Assembly (NCBI GenBank): GCA_036346275.1 | Contig: CM070726.1 | Location: 28,183,410-28,247,409, forward strand | DNA length: 64,000 bases | Direction: 5' to 3' | Source of the DNA: Otatea glauca | Lineage: Eukaryota > Streptophyta > Magnoliopsida > Poales > Poaceae | In this document: in pieces, positions 1 to 11,438 of the stretch | Position numbering within the stretch: the stretch's first letter is position 1 | Layout of the letters: each line of letters starts with the position of its first letter | Notes under the pieces: model-generated | Told to the model about the DNA's origin: nothing | What the model saw: only the letters and a program-made list of their open reading frames with translations | Database searches by the model: none | Program-made: the position numbers and the translations under genes

Positions 1-1124
1 TGCTGAACTTGATGGTCTTAGGTTGAAGAATGCTAGCACTAGTTCTGTTGATGCAATTCCTGTTGAGGCTAGTTTTCTTCATGCTCACTCCACTCCCTCA
101 TGTGCTAATTGCCCTAAATTGCTTGCCGAAATTGATGCCATGAGCGAACACCTTAGAAAGCTTTCTGCTAGAAATGATGAACTTGAATTGCATGCTTCTA
201 AGGACCCGGTACTCATGTGAGGGTCAGAGGCAACTAAAACTTGACAATGATGCTTTGAATGTCAAGTGTGATCAACTTGCTAAGGACTTACTAGTTAAGT
301 CAAAAACTGGTTGCTTGCTGTGTGTTGGGGTTAAGGATGATGTGGATCAAATCCATGTCGAGCCTACGAAGAAGTTAAAAGACCAAACCCTTAGGATTAG
401 AGATGCTCCTTGCGTTTCTTGTGAGGCCCTCAAGATTGAGGCAGCCGTGCTAAGGGAACAAAAAGCACGTGCTGAGAGATCTTCTCTTTCTGGTTCTTCT
501 TCTTCTCCTTCCCCCTGTTATTCTTGTGCTTCTTTCTTCCGAGATTGCCAGTATATTATGAGCACTCTCGAGAAGTTTGTTGGAGGCAAGAAGAAGCTCA
601 ATCTTATTCTAGACCAATCCAAGATTAGTAGATTCAATCAAGGTCTAGGATTTGATCCCTTAGAGCACGCTCGGGCGCATCCTCCAACTATTGTGCGCGG
701 CTCCAAGAGTGGTGTGATTGTGGTAGCTCCCAGAGTGAGTACCACCGTGTTTAGGTCCGCTGGGGTTGTTCATAGGACTTCTGACCAGAAGGGTGTTACT
801 CCTAATGCTTCTGCCTCTAGCAAGGTGAAGTACACATGCACCTTCTGCAAGAAGGATGGTCACCTAGTAGATTTCTGCTTCGGACGCGCCAAGATCACTC
901 GGCGTGAGCGTGTTGCTGCTCTTAGGGGTATTCAGGGTCATCCCCAGACTTTGAGTGCTCCTAAGACACACACTGCTTCTAGACAGGTTAGAGAGTCGCC
1001 TGTTTTTGGGCAGCGTCCAGGACTTGGTTTTCATGCTAGTTCTTCGAGTTTTAGTCCTATAGCTGTTCGTAGTCAGTCTTTTCGCCGTCCTCTTGATATT
1101 CCTCGTTTTTCCCATCGAGGTTGA
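1..1124 (+). pseudogene. copia-1 gag, C-terminal part with zinc knuckle (frameshifted)
   Basis: Gag is the nucleocapsid precursor that packages element RNA into cytoplasmic particles. The frame in use from 23 to about 200 continues in another frame from about 215 to 1124, so a frameshift lies near 200-215. The charged middle part, rich in K, E, L and D, looks coiled-coil-like. A CX2CX4HX4C zinc knuckle (CTFCKKDGHLVDFC) lies at about 837-878 with all four ligands present. A Ser/Arg/Pro-rich tail follows. The first codons are left of the window; copia-2 shows the start lies about 1.3 kb further upstream. The product would not be made intact. Confidence 0.85.
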
Positions 1125-2397
1125 TATCAGCGGCGTGAGGTGTTTTTCGGTAGGAGATCCAGGCAGCCTTACTGGGATGGTCCGGCTTTTGCACCACGGC
1201 GTGCCAACCCAGTTTTGACTCCTAGATTATCTACCAGAGTTGCTCCTGATTGCGTGAGAGTTGAGCGTCAGAGAGACACTCGAGTTCAGTCTTCTTCTGT
1301 GGCTGGTACTCTGAGGTGTCGTATGGTTCAGTATTGGGTTCCTAAGTCTTCACTCTATCCCAGTACTGAGTCATCTTTCTCTCTTGTGTCTTGATCAGGT
1401 TCGTCGGATGGGGAAGGGCGATGTTTGGATTGTTTACTCCGGTTGTTCTCGTCATATGACCAGAGATTCTCGTTGGTTCTCTTCCCTAGTCCGAGCCCCC
1501 GGTGATGAGTTAATCACTTTTGGGGATGCATCTTCAGGTAGAGTCATTGCTAAAGGTACCATCTGCATTAACCAAAATTTCATTCTTAAAGATCTTGCCT
1601 TAGTAAGTAAGCTGCAATACAATCTGCTCTATGTTTCTCAGCTTATCGATGACTCTTTCGAGGTAAGGTTCAAGAGTAATGCCTGTAGAATTCTTGATTC
1701 ATTAGGAGGGTTAGTTTGCGGGATTTCTAGATTTGGGAGAGTTTTTCGTGCTAATTTTTCTGCTTCTTCTGGAGACTCTCTTCGATGTTTGATTGCTTTT
1801 GAGTTTCGTGATCTCTCCTTCTGGCATAGGAGACTTGGTCACATTGGTTTTGATCATTTGACCCGAGTTAGCAGCCACGATCTCATTCGGGGTTTGCCCA
1901 AACTCAAGATGGTCAAAGACTTAGTTTGCTCTCCTTGCCGACATGGCAAGATGGTTACTGCTTCTCATCCTCCAGTCACCGTAGTGATGAGTGATGCACC
2001 AGGACAACTTTTACATATGGACACTGTTGGTCCAGCTAGAGTGCAGTCAGCAGGAGGGAAGTGGTATGTTCTTGTCATCGTTGATGATTTTTCTACATAC
2101 TCTTGGGTATTCTTCATGGCCTCGAAGGATGAGACTTTTTCTCACTTCAGGGGTTTGGTCAGTAGGTTGTCTATTGAGCTCCCAGGTGCATTACGAGCTA
2201 TACGCGGTGATAATGGCACGGAGTTCAAGAATTCCTACTTTGAGGGTTTCTGTGTGGAGTCTGGTTTAGAGCATCGTTCTCTTCTCCCTACCCCTCAACA
2301 GAATGGCGAGTGGAAAGGAAGAACAGGACCTTGGTTGAGATGGCGGGACGATGCTAGACGAGTCAAGACTCTAGGAAGTTTTGGGCTGAGGCTATAG
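1125..2397 (+). pseudogene. copia-1 protease, GAG-pre-integrase and integrase core (degenerate)
   Basis: After a poorly framed linker (1125-1383), the frame 1384-2397 begins at the protease. The usual D-S-G catalytic site reads YSG (WIVYSGCSRHMT, about 1426-1461), so the catalytic aspartate is lost. A GAG-pre-integrase HHCC zinc domain follows (FWHRRLGHIGFDHL, then LVCSPCRHGK, about 1820-1950). The integrase core shows the first two acidic residues, in MDTVGP (about 2017) and RGDNGTEF (about 2203). The stretch that should hold the catalytic glutamate is disrupted by a single-base deletion near 2307, after PQQNG, by comparison with copia-2. The integrase would normally insert element cDNA in the nucleus; this copy cannot. 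Confidence 0.88.
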
Positions 2398-3061
2398 CTA
2401 CGCTTGCCATGTTTCTAATCGCGTGTTTTTGAGAGCACATCTGCATCGCACTTCTTATGAGTTGAGGTATGGACGAAAGCCCAGTGTGTCTCATTTTCAC
2501 GTTTTCGGTTGCAAGTGTTTTATCTTGAAGTCCGTAACCTAGATAAGTTTGAGTCTCGCTCTTCCGATGGTATCTTTCTAGGTTACTCGACTTCTTCTCG
2601 TAGCTATAGGGTGCAGGTGTTGATGCGCATAGGATCATAGAGACTGTGATGTGACCTTTGATGAGGCTACCCCAGAGCTAGACCACGATGTTTCGTGCTC
2701 TTCTTATCCCTCCGAGACTATCTTTGTAGAAGATGAGGATGATGGAGATGATGGTGTTCCACCGGATCCATTCCCCTCTACACCTGAGGTGCCTCCTGTT
2801 TCCATTTCTGCACCTCAGGGAGACCAGCCCTTGCCTTCCGACTCTCCTTCAGTGAGTGGCTCTGCTCCTACCTCTTCTGTTCAAGAGGTAGAGGCCACTC
2901 TATACAGTCCTCCCGACATATCCGTAAAGCTCATCCACCGATCGATTATTGGTGATCTGCTTGAGCGGTCACTCGCTCAAAATCAGTTTGTCAGCCGCCT
3001 CCACTCTGCCTTCGTTGCCTCCTATGAGCCGAAGGATGTTTCTCATGCATTATCCGATTAG
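2398..3061 (+). pseudogene. copia-1 integrase C-terminal region and acidic linker (degenerate)
   Basis: Between the integrase core and the RT. At about 2425-2610 the residual copia integrase C-terminal signature can be followed in mixed frames (RTSYELRYGRKP, then FGCKCF, then GIFLGYS), so at least two frameshifts are present. From 2651 to 3061 one frame encodes an acidic, proline-rich linker (EDEDDGDDG, several PPVS/PS repeats) typical of the segment ahead of copia RT. It ends at an in-frame TAG (3059-3061) just before the first conserved RT residues. Copia-2 has a glutamate codon at that position. Confidence 0.75.
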
Positions 3062-4555
3062 TCGTGGATTAATGCTATGCATGAGGAACTTGAGAACTTT
3101 GAGAGGAACAAGGTATGGCAGCTTGTCGAGCCCCCATCTGGTCATAATGTCATTGGGACCAAGTGGGTGTTCAAAAACAAGTATAGTGAGGATGGGGTTG
3201 TAGTTAGAAACAAGGCTAGATTAGTTGCACAGGGCTTTTCTCAGGTTGAGGGTCTTGACTTTGAGGAGACCTTTGCCCCTGAATCCTGCTTGCATTTTCT
3301 ACATCCAAAGGCCTCAAGCTTTATCAAATGTATGTCAAATTGCATTCCTCAATGGCTATATTGAGGAAGAGGTTTATGTCAAGCAACCTCCAGGATTCGA
3401 GAACCCCAAGTTTCCGAGTCATGTATATAAGCTTTCCAAAGCTCTTTATGGACTCAAGCAGGCCCCCAGAGCATGGTAAGAGAGGCTCAAGTCTTATCTT
3501 CTCAGCCATGACTTCAAAATGGGCATAGTAGACAAAACTCTGTTCATAAGACACTATGAGTCTCATTTTCTTCTCGTCCAGATTTATGTGGACGATATCA
3601 TTTTTGGTGGCTCGTCTCATTCGCTTGTGTCTCAGTTTTCTGAGGTGATGAGCACAGAGTTTGAGATGAGTATGATGGGCGAGTTGAGCTACTTTCTTGG
3701 CTTCCAAATCAAGCAGACTCGGGAGGGTACTTTCTTGCATCAAGGCAAGTATACCCGTGACCTCCTGAGGCGCTTCGATATGTCTGATGGGAAGCCGGTG
3801 ATGACTCCTTTGGCCACCATTGCTGTCCTCGAGCCCGATGAGGATGGTGAGCCTGCTGATCAAAAGGAGTTTCGGAGCATGATCGGCTCCCTCTTGTACC
3901 TCACTGCTTCGAAGCCGGACATACATTTTTTTGTGTGTCTGTGTGCTCGATTTCAAGCTTCTCCTTGCGCCTCTCACCGCCAGGCGGTCAAGCGCATTTT
4001 CAGGTACATTCGTGCTATCACTGATTATGGTATTTGGTACTCTTCTTCTTCTTGTCTATCTCTTAGATCCTTTTCCGATGCCGACTTTGCTGGCTGTAGG
4101 ATAGATAGGAAGAGCACTTCTGGCACTTGCCAATTCATTGGCACTTCTCTTGTTTCTTGGTCATCTAGGAAGCGATGCAGGGTTGCAGTCCACCCGAGGC
4201 CGACTATGTTTGCCGATCGATTCTTTGTCAGAGCTGTGTGCTCTGATGAGATCGACCTTACGGGACTATGGGTTAGAGATAGAGAGTGTGCCACTTTTCT
4301 CGTGATAACACTTCAGCTATTTGCATTGCTAAAAACCCGATTGCAACATTCCGGACCAAGCACATTGATATTAGATATCACTTCCTTAGAGACCATGTGG
4401 AGAAGGGAGATATCGCACTTCGATTCGAGAGAGTGACCTTGATTAGTGATATCTTCACCAAGCCTTTGGATAGCTCAGCATTTGTTGCCTTGAGGAGTGA
4501 GCTTGGAGTCGTGAGCCCTTACGGCCTTCGTGAGGGGGAGCTGGTTTGTATATTA
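3062..4555 (+). pseudogene. copia-1 reverse transcriptase and RNase H (degenerate)
   Basis: The RT start is readable (WINAMHEELENFERNKVW at about 3065, then GTKWVFKNK and LVAQGFSQVEGLDFEETFAP). A small deletion follows FAP near 3282, compared with copia-2. In copia-2 the next block reads YQMDVKSAFLNG; here the codon for the first catalytic aspartate gives tyrosine and a one-base loss shifts the frame. The second catalytic motif, YVDD, is intact (about 3585-3596, QIYVDDIIFGG). RNase H is recognisable (FSDADFAG, DRKSTSGTCQFIG about 4070-4140, then DNTSAICIAKNP and TKHIDIRYHF about 4300-4380) but changes frame near 4170-4290. The coding trace ends near 4555. Such an RT would copy element RNA to DNA; this one is dead. 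Confidence 0.9.
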
Positions 4556-5636
4556 TGTATTATATGTTTTTTGCAGCTTTTCTTTTCTTTGTTCTTCTTC
4601 CGGGTGACTTTGGGTTTGTTTTCTTGAGTTGAGTTCACTCACTTAGACTTGGCATGCCTTGCATGGACCTCTTATCTTGTGCTTTAGGTTGCTATCTTGC
4701 GTGATTAGTGTTCTCTCTTCTCTCTAGGTTGAGTTCCCTCACGCCTTATAAGTCTAGCGGTATTGGGCGCCTGGGTAGACAGTGGTCTGTGCACTCCTTA
4801 GTTGGGATCTAGAGTCGACTTCCCTATGTCGATCTCTGGGAAGATAAGAGCGAGTCCGAGCCGTAGTGAGTCTCTTCTATCTTATCTATGCTTAATAGCC
4901 GCCCGTTTTTGCGTTTCTTGACTTCTTCTCCTCATTCTGTTTTTCTGGTTATTATTGAGTTCATTCGTGTTTTCTTTATGCCTAATCCTGATAATAACTC
5001 AACTTTAACCAGATTTGAGCTTAAAATTGATTCATTTGTTGAGGGGGAGTTTGGGAATCTATTCGTGCATTGCATATAGACTGCATTTCTGTTTAATGAG
5101 CTTTGTCTATTATGCAATTGATTTCTTCTTCATGCTATACACCATGCTACATCATATCGAGGAAATCACTAGCTTAGATATGTCCAAGTTCATTTAACGT
5201 GCTAAGCTAAAAAAAATGAAAAAAGCCTTAGATGAAAAACTTGATGAAACTTGTTGCTTTTACTTGCTAGGTTTCTTCTCTAGATGTTTGTGCCATAATT
5301 TGAGAAATTTTGGAGTTCTCTAGAGTCCCTATAGCAACTTGGGTGAAACTAGTTTGATCCATGCTAGAGTCCTTCAATTGCTCATAAATCGTTGTGCTAA
5401 AAATGAAAATTAAACAAAATTGACTCTTCTTGTGCACATATGACTCAACACCTTGCATTCACAAGACCGCTTCCCATTGCACTTGGGATGAACTTGGAAT
5501 ACATCGTGTTTGACCTAGACCATCCTCTTAAGAGTTCATCTTGAGATGGTCGCATACGGCTTGAGTCAATTGGTTGTCAAAAGAAAATACAAATAAATTA
5601 AAAACAAAGACATATGTGGGTAAAGAATGCAAATAA
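4556..5636 (+). other. copia-1 non-coding tail between pol and the organellar insert
   Basis: No convincing gene. The stretch matches the reverse complement of copia-2 at about 25130-26160 nearly throughout, so it belongs to the element rather than to the host. Together with 15797-16535 it makes about 1.8 kb between pol and the polypurine tract. In some Sireviruses this place holds an envelope-like frame; none is intact here. The left boundary of the insert is set at 5636, where identity with copia-2 (ending gcaaataa) stops. Confidence 0.75.
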
Positions 5637-7423
5637 ACTCCTTTCGTCGGTAACTATTGAATTGCCTATCTAACAGTGGAGCGAAGCGGAACGTTGAACG
5701 GGAAACTCGTGTCGTCGGTTATCCAATTTCCCTCCTTTCTAAGGGCAGTCGAATTTCTGACTACGTCAAAGGCTCGTTTCACTTGCCCAATCTAGCAACC
5801 CACGGAGCGGTAGACAACCGAGGCAACAAAGACTATGGGTAAAGTATATCTAGTTGCGCCTGGTCAACAACTTTAATGAAAATATTATACCCGCGACTTC
5901 CTGCATCCATTCGGGTACCACTTCACTGAAAGTAGCATTCAACTCTACTTCTCTGGCTACCAAACGTTCGCTAATTAGTACTGCGTCTTCAAAATTGTAA
6001 CCTTCCCTAGAAATGGAATAGAGGAGGAAGAGGTGACTGCTAGGTAAGGACTAGCCCTCCGTTGCTGCACTCCCTAAAAGCAGACTTATTTCAAAGAACA
6101 GAAAGAAGGGAAAGATAGATGGAAATTTGGCCGCCGTAAGCTTTCCTGGGTAGGTCGGCGGGAGCGGATGAAAAGAAGTCCTTGTGAGCGGAGCTACAAA
6201 AGGAAGTTCAAGCTCAAGAAGCATGATTTGATTACTCAATATTGAGTCATTGAACGAATATTCGAGTAAATTCACCTTTTTCTTTTCGTTAATCCATGAA
6301 CAGAATCTAGGTATGTAGACACATGGATCCATACATCTCGATCCCATTCCTAAGCAAGGGCCCTTCTCTATGCTCGGATGCTTCCTGCTTTCAGGATTGT
6401 TAAAAAGAGAAACCCACCCTTTCTTCTAAAGCCGAAACCTTTTAACGGTCTTTGCTTCGATCGCCAAAATTCGTTCAACATGAAGAAGAAGAAGGCGCGC
6501 AGAGTTCCTTTCGATATCACTTGGTTCAAGCTTGGATCCAGTAGATAGATACTTTAAACGATGGTAGGAGAGGTATCCGCTTTATTAGGGAGAATGCCCT
6601 CCGCAGTGGGTTATCAACCTACTCTTAGTACTCTTTCCGCTCGCTCCCTCCTGGGTAACAGCATTTGCTTCATTACAGGGGGCCTTCTTCCACTCGCTTT
6701 ACGAGTGCAACCAAGTTCAATAAACTGTTCATGCTAATTCATAGACTATGCAGGTATATAGCATTTACTCTTTCTAAGCTTTTCCGGTTATAACTCGTTT
6801 ATGATAGGAACCCCCAATGTTCCTCAAAGCCTACCCGGCCTGACAGCTTTAGTTGAATGATCTGATCCCCATCTATCTTAAATCTCAATTGAACGCTCGA
6901 TCTCACGAAATTGGATTGACTGGCACACCGCGCGGGACAAGTGAAACGGGCAGTTAGTTCAGTGAGGACAGCAGTTCCAGCAATGAAAAGTTGCGGGTGC
7001 ATTTGTCAATCCGCATCACCTTGAATTCAAAAAGCCGGTCCAATAAAAAACTTCTTCGTTTCGTTGGTAGAACCCACGCCAATATTGCTGCTTGATCGGC
7101 GGGGAGGAAGATCTCAAAGTATGGGGCAAAGGATCAAGCGCTTTGACTTTGCTTTGTCCCGGAGTAGGAAGTGCCCAGAGAACCTAAGCTATGGTCTAGC
7201 AAACCATAAAGAAAAGAGAAGTGTTTAGCCGTACCAAGCAGGCACTTCTGCCGCCGACTCCCGCCAGGTTGGCTACCTGTCCATTCGGGGGTATATAGGG
7301 TGCCCAAACCAGAACCTTCTTTAGTAGTGAGCCGTACCGACTAGCTCCTAGCAAGGGCACTACAATCGAAACCGCCTCTGCTCTTTCCAAGTCAGCTCTA
7401 GTCTCTCGTTACTGGTCCAGTAA
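5637..7423. other. Organellar insert, left part, no recognised gene
   Basis: Base composition is balanced, unlike the AT-rich LTRs. The only frames are short (under 100 codons) and none resembles a family I recognise. It contains one arm of a 65-66-bp inverted repeat (6047-6112), whose partner lies 8.4 kb away inside the same insert. Confidence 0.5.
6047..6112 (+). repeat. Inverted repeat arm A (partner 14489-14553)
   Basis: The stretch from aggactagccctcc through gaaagaagggaa reads, as reverse complement, at 14489-14553 without a difference that I can see. Short dispersed repeats of this size are typical of plant mitochondrial genomes and mediate their recombination; that role here is inference. 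Confidence 0.85.
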
Positions 7424-7500
7424 CAAGCATGAAATGTATGCTTGCATATTCGTCCATAGGGCAAATCGGATATGTAATTATTGGAATAATTGTTGGAGGA
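7424..7500 (+). pseudogene. ndhB: Plastid ndhB fragment (NDH subunit B)
   Basis: Translation in one frame gives SMKCMLAYSSIGQIGYVIIG followed by IIVGG. This matches a conserved transmembrane stretch of the plastid NAD(P)H dehydrogenase subunit B, with one arginine-to-cysteine change near the start. Only about 25 codons survive; both sides diverge at once into unrelated sequence. NdhB normally sits in the thylakoid membrane proton-pumping arm of NDH-1. A plastid piece inside mitochondrial-type DNA is an ordinary intracellular transfer product. The family call is from memory of the motif. Confidence 0.7.
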
Positions 7501-8340
7501 GATCTGGTTGCCTTGAATTTGCTAAACGTTTCCTAATCCATCGGGGTCTTTCCTTCCAAGGATAACTTGTATCCATGCGCTTCAGATTATTAGCCTGGAG
7601 TTCGCCGAAGGGCACACTCCGGAACGAGGTACGAGTGGAGGCACCTAAAAAAGCAGGTGAAATCTCACTCGGATTGCCATTCTTCCACTGGCAAAAGATG
7701 AATCTCTACCTTTTCTTTTGAATAAGGTGCCTACCCTTACCCCTCTTCTCTAAGCCCGGCTGCAGCAAGAAGTTTCGCACTCTAACTCGAAACGGATTTC
7801 GCGCATTGAAAGGGGAACGCCAAAAGCGAAGGCAGCTCTCTGGGTCCCTACCGAACTAGTCCAACTCGATGGCTGAGAGAAAAGTGAAATCCTAGCTTTC
7901 CCTAGAATCAGGCTGAGGAGAAGAGTTCAGCCATGACCGATAGAGCTCGCTTTGTTGCTAAAGCGCATACGTTTTCTTGCTCCGTTCGGGCTTCAGCTAA
8001 AGGAAAGACCCTCGCTGCCCGAAAACGGATGCGCGTGCTAACGCGCAACGAGCAAGAAAACAGAGAGACTACCACGGAATCCTTCCATAGTCACCCCGTG
8101 ACCTTCGTCACCAAAGCGTCACGACAGTTTCCAAGACCCCAGGATTGATCACCTGGAACTGGGCGAGGGAAGAGAAACCGTGTGGAGTGCGAGCCACCCT
8201 GGTATAGATTAGGCAGCCCGCGCCTTGAGGAAGGAGAACATCAGGTAGAATATGCGGGTTATCGTAGAATCTCTGAGTGCAGCACCATCAAGCAGGTACC
8301 GAGGTATTTGAACCTCCGCTTTCAGTAGTTTGATACTCGG
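7501..8340. other. Organellar insert, no recognised gene
   Basis: Only short frames. It holds a 23-bp inverted-repeat arm (7619-7641; partner 8963-8985) and an imperfect hairpin with arms near 7970-7986 and 8046-8062 (gttttcttgctc against gagcaagaaaac). The sequence just before 8341 may be further large-subunit rRNA, but I cannot support that by conserved blocks. Confidence 0.4.
7619..7641 (+). repeat. Short inverted repeat arm (partner 8963-8985)
   Basis: The 23 bases beginning ccggaacgaggtacg are the exact reverse complement of 8963-8985. Both lie in the organellar insert. Confidence 0.75.
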
Positions 8341-8447
8341 GGCGGCCATAGTGATCCGGGAGTCCCGTGTGGAAGGGCTCTCGCTCAACGGATCAAAGGT
8401 ACGCCGGGGATAACAGGCTAATGACTCCCAAGAGCTCTTATCGACGG
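8341..8447 (+). pseudogene. rrn26: Mitochondrial large-subunit rRNA fragment, domain V, piece 1
   Basis: The segment carries the near-universal 23S blocks around the peptidyl-transferase region: a GTGATCCGG-like start, TGGAAGGG..TCGCTCAACGGAT, AAAGGTACGCCGGGGATAAC, AGGCTAATGACTCCCAAGAG and ATCGACGG. It corresponds to roughly E. coli 23S positions 2390-2500. Identity ends abruptly at 8447, where the conserved GTTTGGCACC block should follow but does not. It is a truncated copy that cannot form ribosomal RNA. A bacterial-like sequence with plant mitochondrial context suggests rrn26; a plastid rrn23 origin is possible but less likely. Confidence 0.85.
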
Positions 8448-9467
8448 GATGCTTCGCTCCGAGTCCGACTGGGACGGAATGGGGGACCCAGGCCCTTCAA
8501 TGCCTCCCTCCGGATCAGGTCTTTCTCACTAATACGTCTTTTTTTTCCAGCCCGGATCCAGCCAGGTTCTATTGATCATGTCCCCTTCCCAACAGTTGTA
8601 CCTTGTCTTGGGGCGTCTTTCTTTGGCTTTACTATCAAGCCTGGAGAGGAATACCCAATCGATGAAAGAACATGAAACCCTTCTGTTTCTATAGACTATA
8701 CCTGGCCATCAGGAAATTCAGCTCTGTAAACTCGGCCAATGAAACCTTAGAATACCATCGAATCGTGCTAAGTTGTGGAAGTAGATAGTGGAAATAGAGG
8801 GCCTCGACTCACAGAAATAAACCCTCAATGCTTGCTTCCCCACTAAAACCTACTATGTGAAAAGGATTAGTTCCCGAGGTCACTCTCTTTTCAAATTAGA
8901 CCCCCGGGAAAGCCTCATATTAGACCTAATCCTGCACCTCCACCACCACAACCAAGACCCAACCTCCACTCGTACCTCGTTCCGGGTATCTTACCTTCCT
9001 CGAGTCCAATCTCGGAAGGCGCTTAGTCGAGCTCCAGTCGGCCCAAACGTTTTCCTTCGGGAGGGCATAAAATCGCTTTCTTTACGAATTGAATTGCTTT
9101 TCCATAGTCTCAAATGGGTTCTACCTCTAGGTTTCTTTACTCCACTTTCACTCTTCCAGAAGTGAGGCCAGAACCACACGTGCAAGTTTCCCTGCATGTG
9201 GCTCGTCCGTGCTTTTATCCGAGGCGCTGCCTGCGACTCTGCAAGAGGGCTGAACTGCAAACTTTCGGAACTCTGACTCATAAATCACGTATATAGACAT
9301 TTGGAATGGATATCTTGATGCCTTAGAGATTAGACAGGTAGCGAAACGTTCCGTTGGTCGGCAACGCGACCAGACTTAACATAAATGTAGCCACTGGAGC
9401 CCCACCTGTTGTAGTGGTGGAAGCCGCAGGCACCAAAACAGTGCATTGATGGAGCGCTATGATGCTC
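8448..9467. other. Organellar insert, no recognised gene
   Basis: Short frames only (two of about 100 codons on opposite strands overlap around 8990-9170 and look like chance). No rRNA, tRNA or protein family recognised. Confidence 0.4.
8963..8985 (-). repeat. Short inverted repeat arm (partner 7619-7641)
   Basis: Exact reverse complement of 7619-7641 (begins cctccactcgtacc). Confidence 0.75.
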
Positions 9468-9968
9468 TCAGCGGTGACAGTGATGGAGAATCTGATGAGG
9501 CAGGATAAGCTGGTTTCTCGGGCGATCCCATTCCCATTTCCACCTATCGAAGCCCAACCAAGTGAGGCCCTTCCACCGGAAGCGCCTTCCCGCCAGATGA
9601 ATGAGTAGTTTAAGGCTTGGATCCATGGATGGGAACATGAGGTGGGCTAGCTTCGGATCCACAACAGGTGGAGAGTACCCAAAAAGGAAAGAATGAGAAC
9701 AGGTCTGCAAACAATTCCAGCCTATAGAGCTTATTTTTGCTCTCTCAATATCGAGTCGCATCTCGATAAGGAAGGAGTGGACATCCAGTTCCAGGCTAAA
9801 CCATTCTATTTGTCCTAGCGAGTACTCCATGAGAGCACGATTGGTAGTGTCATGGTATCCTCTAGTCGTTGGACCCTCTACAAGCTTGGGCCAGGGCCCA
9901 ATCCAGATTCCCTTACCTTTGCATGTCAGGAACCACACTGTTGTCGGCAACCCTAAGTTCAGGCACAT
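9468..9968 (-). other. Unidentified 166-codon frame in the organellar insert
   Basis: The longest uninterrupted frame in the insert. The predicted product is tryptophan-rich, with a run FRWKGLTWLGFDRWKWEWD near the C-terminus and an aliphatic segment around residues 45-75. I recognise no family, and the opposite strand also reads as plausible protein in pieces, so this may be a chimeric mitochondrial frame or a chance one. No start context or partner gene supports expression. Confidence 0.25.
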
Positions 9969-10011
9969 ATTCCCATCGAAATTCTTACAAAAAACAAATT
10001 CCTAGGGTATA

Positions 10012-10152
10012 CGGGAGGTTGGTTTAGGTTACAAACGACACCACTCGGCCCTCAAAAGGATCAAAGAAGAGTGGGGAAAATCTCGCTGGTTTTTGGAATT
10101 CGACATCAGGAAGTGTTTTCACACCATCGACCGACATCGATTCATCTCAATC
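10012..10152 (+). pseudogene. matR: Mitochondrial matR fragment (group II intron maturase)
   Basis: One frame reads SALKRIKEEWGKSRWFLEFD then IRKCFHTIDRHRFISI, which fits the reverse-transcriptase domain of plant mitochondrial matR, the maturase encoded in the nad1 intron. FDIRKCFHTID is the RT block with the first catalytic aspartate. Only about 45 codons are recognisable; after HRFISIL the sequence turns into unrelated codons, so the fragment is fused to something else. The family name is from memory. Confidence 0.7.
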
Positions 10153-10892
10153 TTGGGCTGCGAATCACCTGGGCTACGGATTTGTCGGAAAGCCCTAAGT
10201 GATCTGCTCTACAAGAGTATATTAACTCATGTTCGGAGTATGAACAGGGAAAGAAACTGGAAGCCAGAACAGGACAGACAAGTACGAGAGCTATTTTGGA
10301 GTTTTATCAACAATTTGCTTGTGTAGGTGGGGACCTGGTATTTTCGGAGTCTGAATGACTAAACAAATACCAGCTAACGAACCGAACCCCCACCAATAAC
10401 TAAGATTACTCACGGAGTGAAATATCGAACTTAACCTATAAATAACTAGTATCTCAAAATAAAAGGCTTTCTTTCACCGATACCGATACCAAACCTAGCT
10501 TGAGAGAGATCGATCACAGGCTAGGCCGCCTAAGAGGCGAGGAAAAATAAACTTGTTCTGTTAATGAAAGCTAGCTACATTTCCATCTACCCACCCACCC
10601 ACCTGTTTCGATAGGGTTTGCTTTAGGACTTGTTTGCTTAAGCCGTAGTGCTAACGCACGCCCTGTAGTTTTGAAGCAGGCTTCGACAGCAGCGAGCTCC
10701 GCGTCGGATCAGGCAGGGGCGGGCTATATGAAAAGGTTAGGGCAAGGAAGCAAGAGGGAAGTGAGACGCGACCCACAACAAACGAAGGGGGTGGAGGGAG
10801 ACCGAAGCTGGAACAATTGTCTTGAATGCTACGCTGGGATCAGCAGCTTCCAGTGAAGACAAAATGAGTCGGGCAGGAAGAGGAAGATCGGG

Positions 10893-10920
10893 CGGGGAAA
10901 ACGGGGTTCGAACCCGCGAC
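10893..10920 (-). other. tRNA T-arm-like remnant
   Basis: The minus strand reads GCGGGTTCGAACCCCGT, a 5-bp stem around the canonical TTCGAAC loop, followed by a possible 3' acceptor strand. I could not fold a D arm or anticodon arm upstream, so this is at most the 3' end of a mitochondrial tRNA gene, type unknown. Confidence 0.35.
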
Positions 10921-11022
10921 TTCTGGCGTGACTAAGAGCTCATCGAACTTTACTTGTAGAGTGAGACCTGTGCTCGTTCTCCAGTAGGATGATTCTCGAT
11001 GCAAGAGATTGCACTATGCTAG

Positions 11023-11050
11023 CTTGGGAGAGCCATAAGAACCTACCCTA
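11023..11050 (+). repeat. 28-bp direct repeat, copy 1 (copy 2 at 12619-12646)
   Basis: cttgggagagccataagaac followed by ctacccta occurs identically at 12619-12646. Both copies lie in the organellar insert. Confidence 0.85.
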
Positions 11051-11363
11051 TACCAGGAATATCAATGAACCCCATTCTTGCAATTGCTCAGGGAGTAGGC
11101 CCTTCGTATCTTTCTATGACCTCCAAGACGGAGCGAGACAGATAGGCAGAGCAAGAGCTCTTAAAGTCTACCCGGGCTAGCTTCTTCATTCTTCGATCAG
11201 GGGCTTTCTCTGTGTCTGGGTTCAGTTGACTTCTTTCATGCTGTTGGTAAAATATACGTGTTGATCAAGGCCAAGGACAATGAAGCAGCCATGAAAAGAT
11301 TGAAGAACGAGGTATGATGATTACTTCAGACTACTTTCTGTTCTTCATGCAAATGGAAAATGG

Positions 11364-11438
11364 ACTTTCTATTTTGCATTTCCAGATGAAAAAACCAGAC
11401 AATGGGTATTAGAAGGTGGACCCTTGGCACATTGCTAA
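11364..11438 (+). pseudogene. Short DUF4283-like fragment (LINE or domesticated gag-like)
   Basis: One frame reads TFYFAFPDEKTRQWVLEGGP then LAHC and stops. The F-x-F spacing and VLEGGP block resemble the DUF4283 domain found near plant non-LTR retrotransposon coding regions. Only about 25 codons; both sides are unreadable. Nuclear-type sequence inside mitochondrial DNA is known in plants. Weak call. Confidence 0.35.

Larger units (their letters stand above)
10153..11363. other. Organellar insert, no intact gene
   Basis: No recognisable protein. It holds a tRNA T-arm-like sequence on the minus strand (10893-10920) and one copy of a 28-bp direct repeat (11023-11050). Confidence 0.4.

Noticed and set aside
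5015..5197. Small hydrophobic frame also readable in copia-2 (25518-25700)
   Set aside because: No ATG at the start, and the two copies differ by compensating one-base gaps in the middle; the shared tail (MSFVYYAIDFFFMLYTMLHH) is noted, but coding is not supported.
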